Assembly: GCF_028745735.1 (NCBI RefSeq)
Contig: NZ_JAQZSM010000004.1
Span: 62,001 to 126,000, forward strand
Length of the DNA stretch: 64,000 nt
Direction: 5' to 3'
Origin: Roseinatronobacter alkalisoli
GTDB taxonomy: Bacteria > Pseudomonadota > Alphaproteobacteria > Rhodobacterales > Rhodobacteraceae
Every line of letters starts with the position of its first letter. Within the stretch, counting starts at the first letter, position 1. Both the position numbers and the translations under genes were made by a program. Below are positions 63,600 to 64,000 of this stretch, piece after piece. The notes beneath the pieces are model-generated. The model searched no databases and had not been told where the DNA came from. It worked only from the letters and a program-made list of their open reading frames with translations.

Positions 63600-64000
63600 T
63601 CAGGTGTCGTGCAGCAGCAGTTTCTGTTCTTCTATCAGATGCAGCTTGATAAATTCGACCGCCGCTTCCACATCGCGCGATGCGATGGCGTTGAACAATG
63701 TATTGTAGCGGCTTTGATAATCCTGAATGCGGTCCGGGGTCAGGTGGCGGCGCATCAGGGCTGACCGGAAACTCTGGCGGCAGACCTGAATCGTCAGTTC
63801 ATAGCATGAGTCCAGAAGCGGGTTGCGCGTGCCCCGGGCAATCTTGCGATAGAAATCTTCTTCGCATTGCGTGAATTCATCCGCGTCATTGCGGACCTGT
63901 TCGATCCGGGTCAGGATATCGTCCAGTTCCTCTATTTCGCGCGGACTCATGTTGATCGTGGCAAGGCGCACCATTTCCGGCTCGATGATGGAACGCACGA
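63600..64000 (-). CDS. FCD-domain GntR-family regulator (partial)
   Basis: The visible C-terminal 132 residues form an all-helical FCD ligand-binding domain: MVRLATINMSPREIEELDDI, EEDFYRKIARGTRNPLLDSC (metal-site region), then DYQSRYNTLFNAIASRDVEA and AVEFIKLHL. The DNA-binding N-terminus lies beyond the window. It ends 6 bp from the convergent binding-protein gene. It is the best candidate for the regulator of tmm. Confidence 0.8.
   Translation of the reverse strand, partial: VRSIIEPEMVRLATINMSPREIEELDDILTRIEQVRNDADEFTQCEEDFYRKIARGTRNPLLDSCYELTIQVCRQSFRSALMRRHLTPDRIQDYQSRYNTLFNAIASRDVEAAVEFIKLHLIEEQKLLLHDT

Overview
The window is visibly GC-rich DNA of an alphaproteobacterium. The content points to the family Rhodobacteraceae (Rhodobacter/Roseobacter group): heterotetrameric sarcosine oxidase genes, a trimethylamine monooxygenase, a ModE-ModABC molybdate operon, an alphaproteobacterial dcw (division and cell wall) cluster, and a DUF1127 gene followed by hairpins with the CCUCCUCCC loop known from the CcsR sRNAs of Rhodobacter sphaeroides. 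The genus cannot be fixed from the sequence alone. About 57 protein genes, one partial gene, one decayed gene fragment, one tRNA and an array of six sRNA-like hairpins are supported.

Layout. 0-8.6 kb: phosphonate region, with phnF, phnM and a NUDIX hydrolase on the plus strand, and on the minus strand two tandem phnD genes, phnC, two phnE genes, an SDR oxidoreductase and a hexapeptide acyltransferase. The C-P lyase core genes are not in the window. 8.8-13.2 kb: modC, modB, modA, a short modE, a GST-like protein and a cupin, all minus. 13.3-21 kb: a LysR regulator, soxB, a soxD fragment, a small membrane protein, soxD, soxA, soxG, and sodB. 21.3-27.8 kb: a tightly packed minus-strand operon (SPOR lipoprotein, D-Ala-D-Ala carboxypeptidase, tmk, holB, tatD, MBL hydrolase, AEC transporter). 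28.3-33 kb: nadE, a MORN-repeat protein, tRNA-Leu(CAG), an NDUFA9-like protein. 33.1-37.5 kb: a minus-strand run from comF through grxC, a nitrilase-family protein, marR, an ECF sigma factor and its RskA-type anti-sigma factor to a fasciclin protein. 37.5-46.4 kb: methyltransferase, hemH, a 64-residue protein, CAP protein, trpA, pyruvate carboxylase and an FMN-dependent hydroxy-acid dehydrogenase. 47-51.8 kb: UvrD/PcrA helicase, the DUF1127/CcsR-like locus, a HIT protein and Mrp. 52.6-60.4 kb: mraZ-rsmH-ftsL-ftsI-murE-murF-mraY. 60.7-64 kb: trimethylamine monooxygenase, a binding-protein-like sensor candidate and a partial FCD-type GntR regulator.

How parts work together. Several neighbourhoods concern methylated amines and one-carbon units: sarcosine oxidase releases methylene groups, Tmm oxidises trimethylamine, and CcsR RNAs in R. 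sphaeroides are tied to C1 and stress metabolism. The main unusual items are the CcsR-like array expanded to six copies whose last copy is also the terminator; a dispersed repeat of about 105 bp present three times in intergenic DNA; a soxD relic plus an intercalated membrane-protein gene inside the sox operon; a SigK/RskA/fasciclin-like module; and a binding-protein-fold protein without an export signal beside Tmm. All homology statements come from reading motifs; no search was run.
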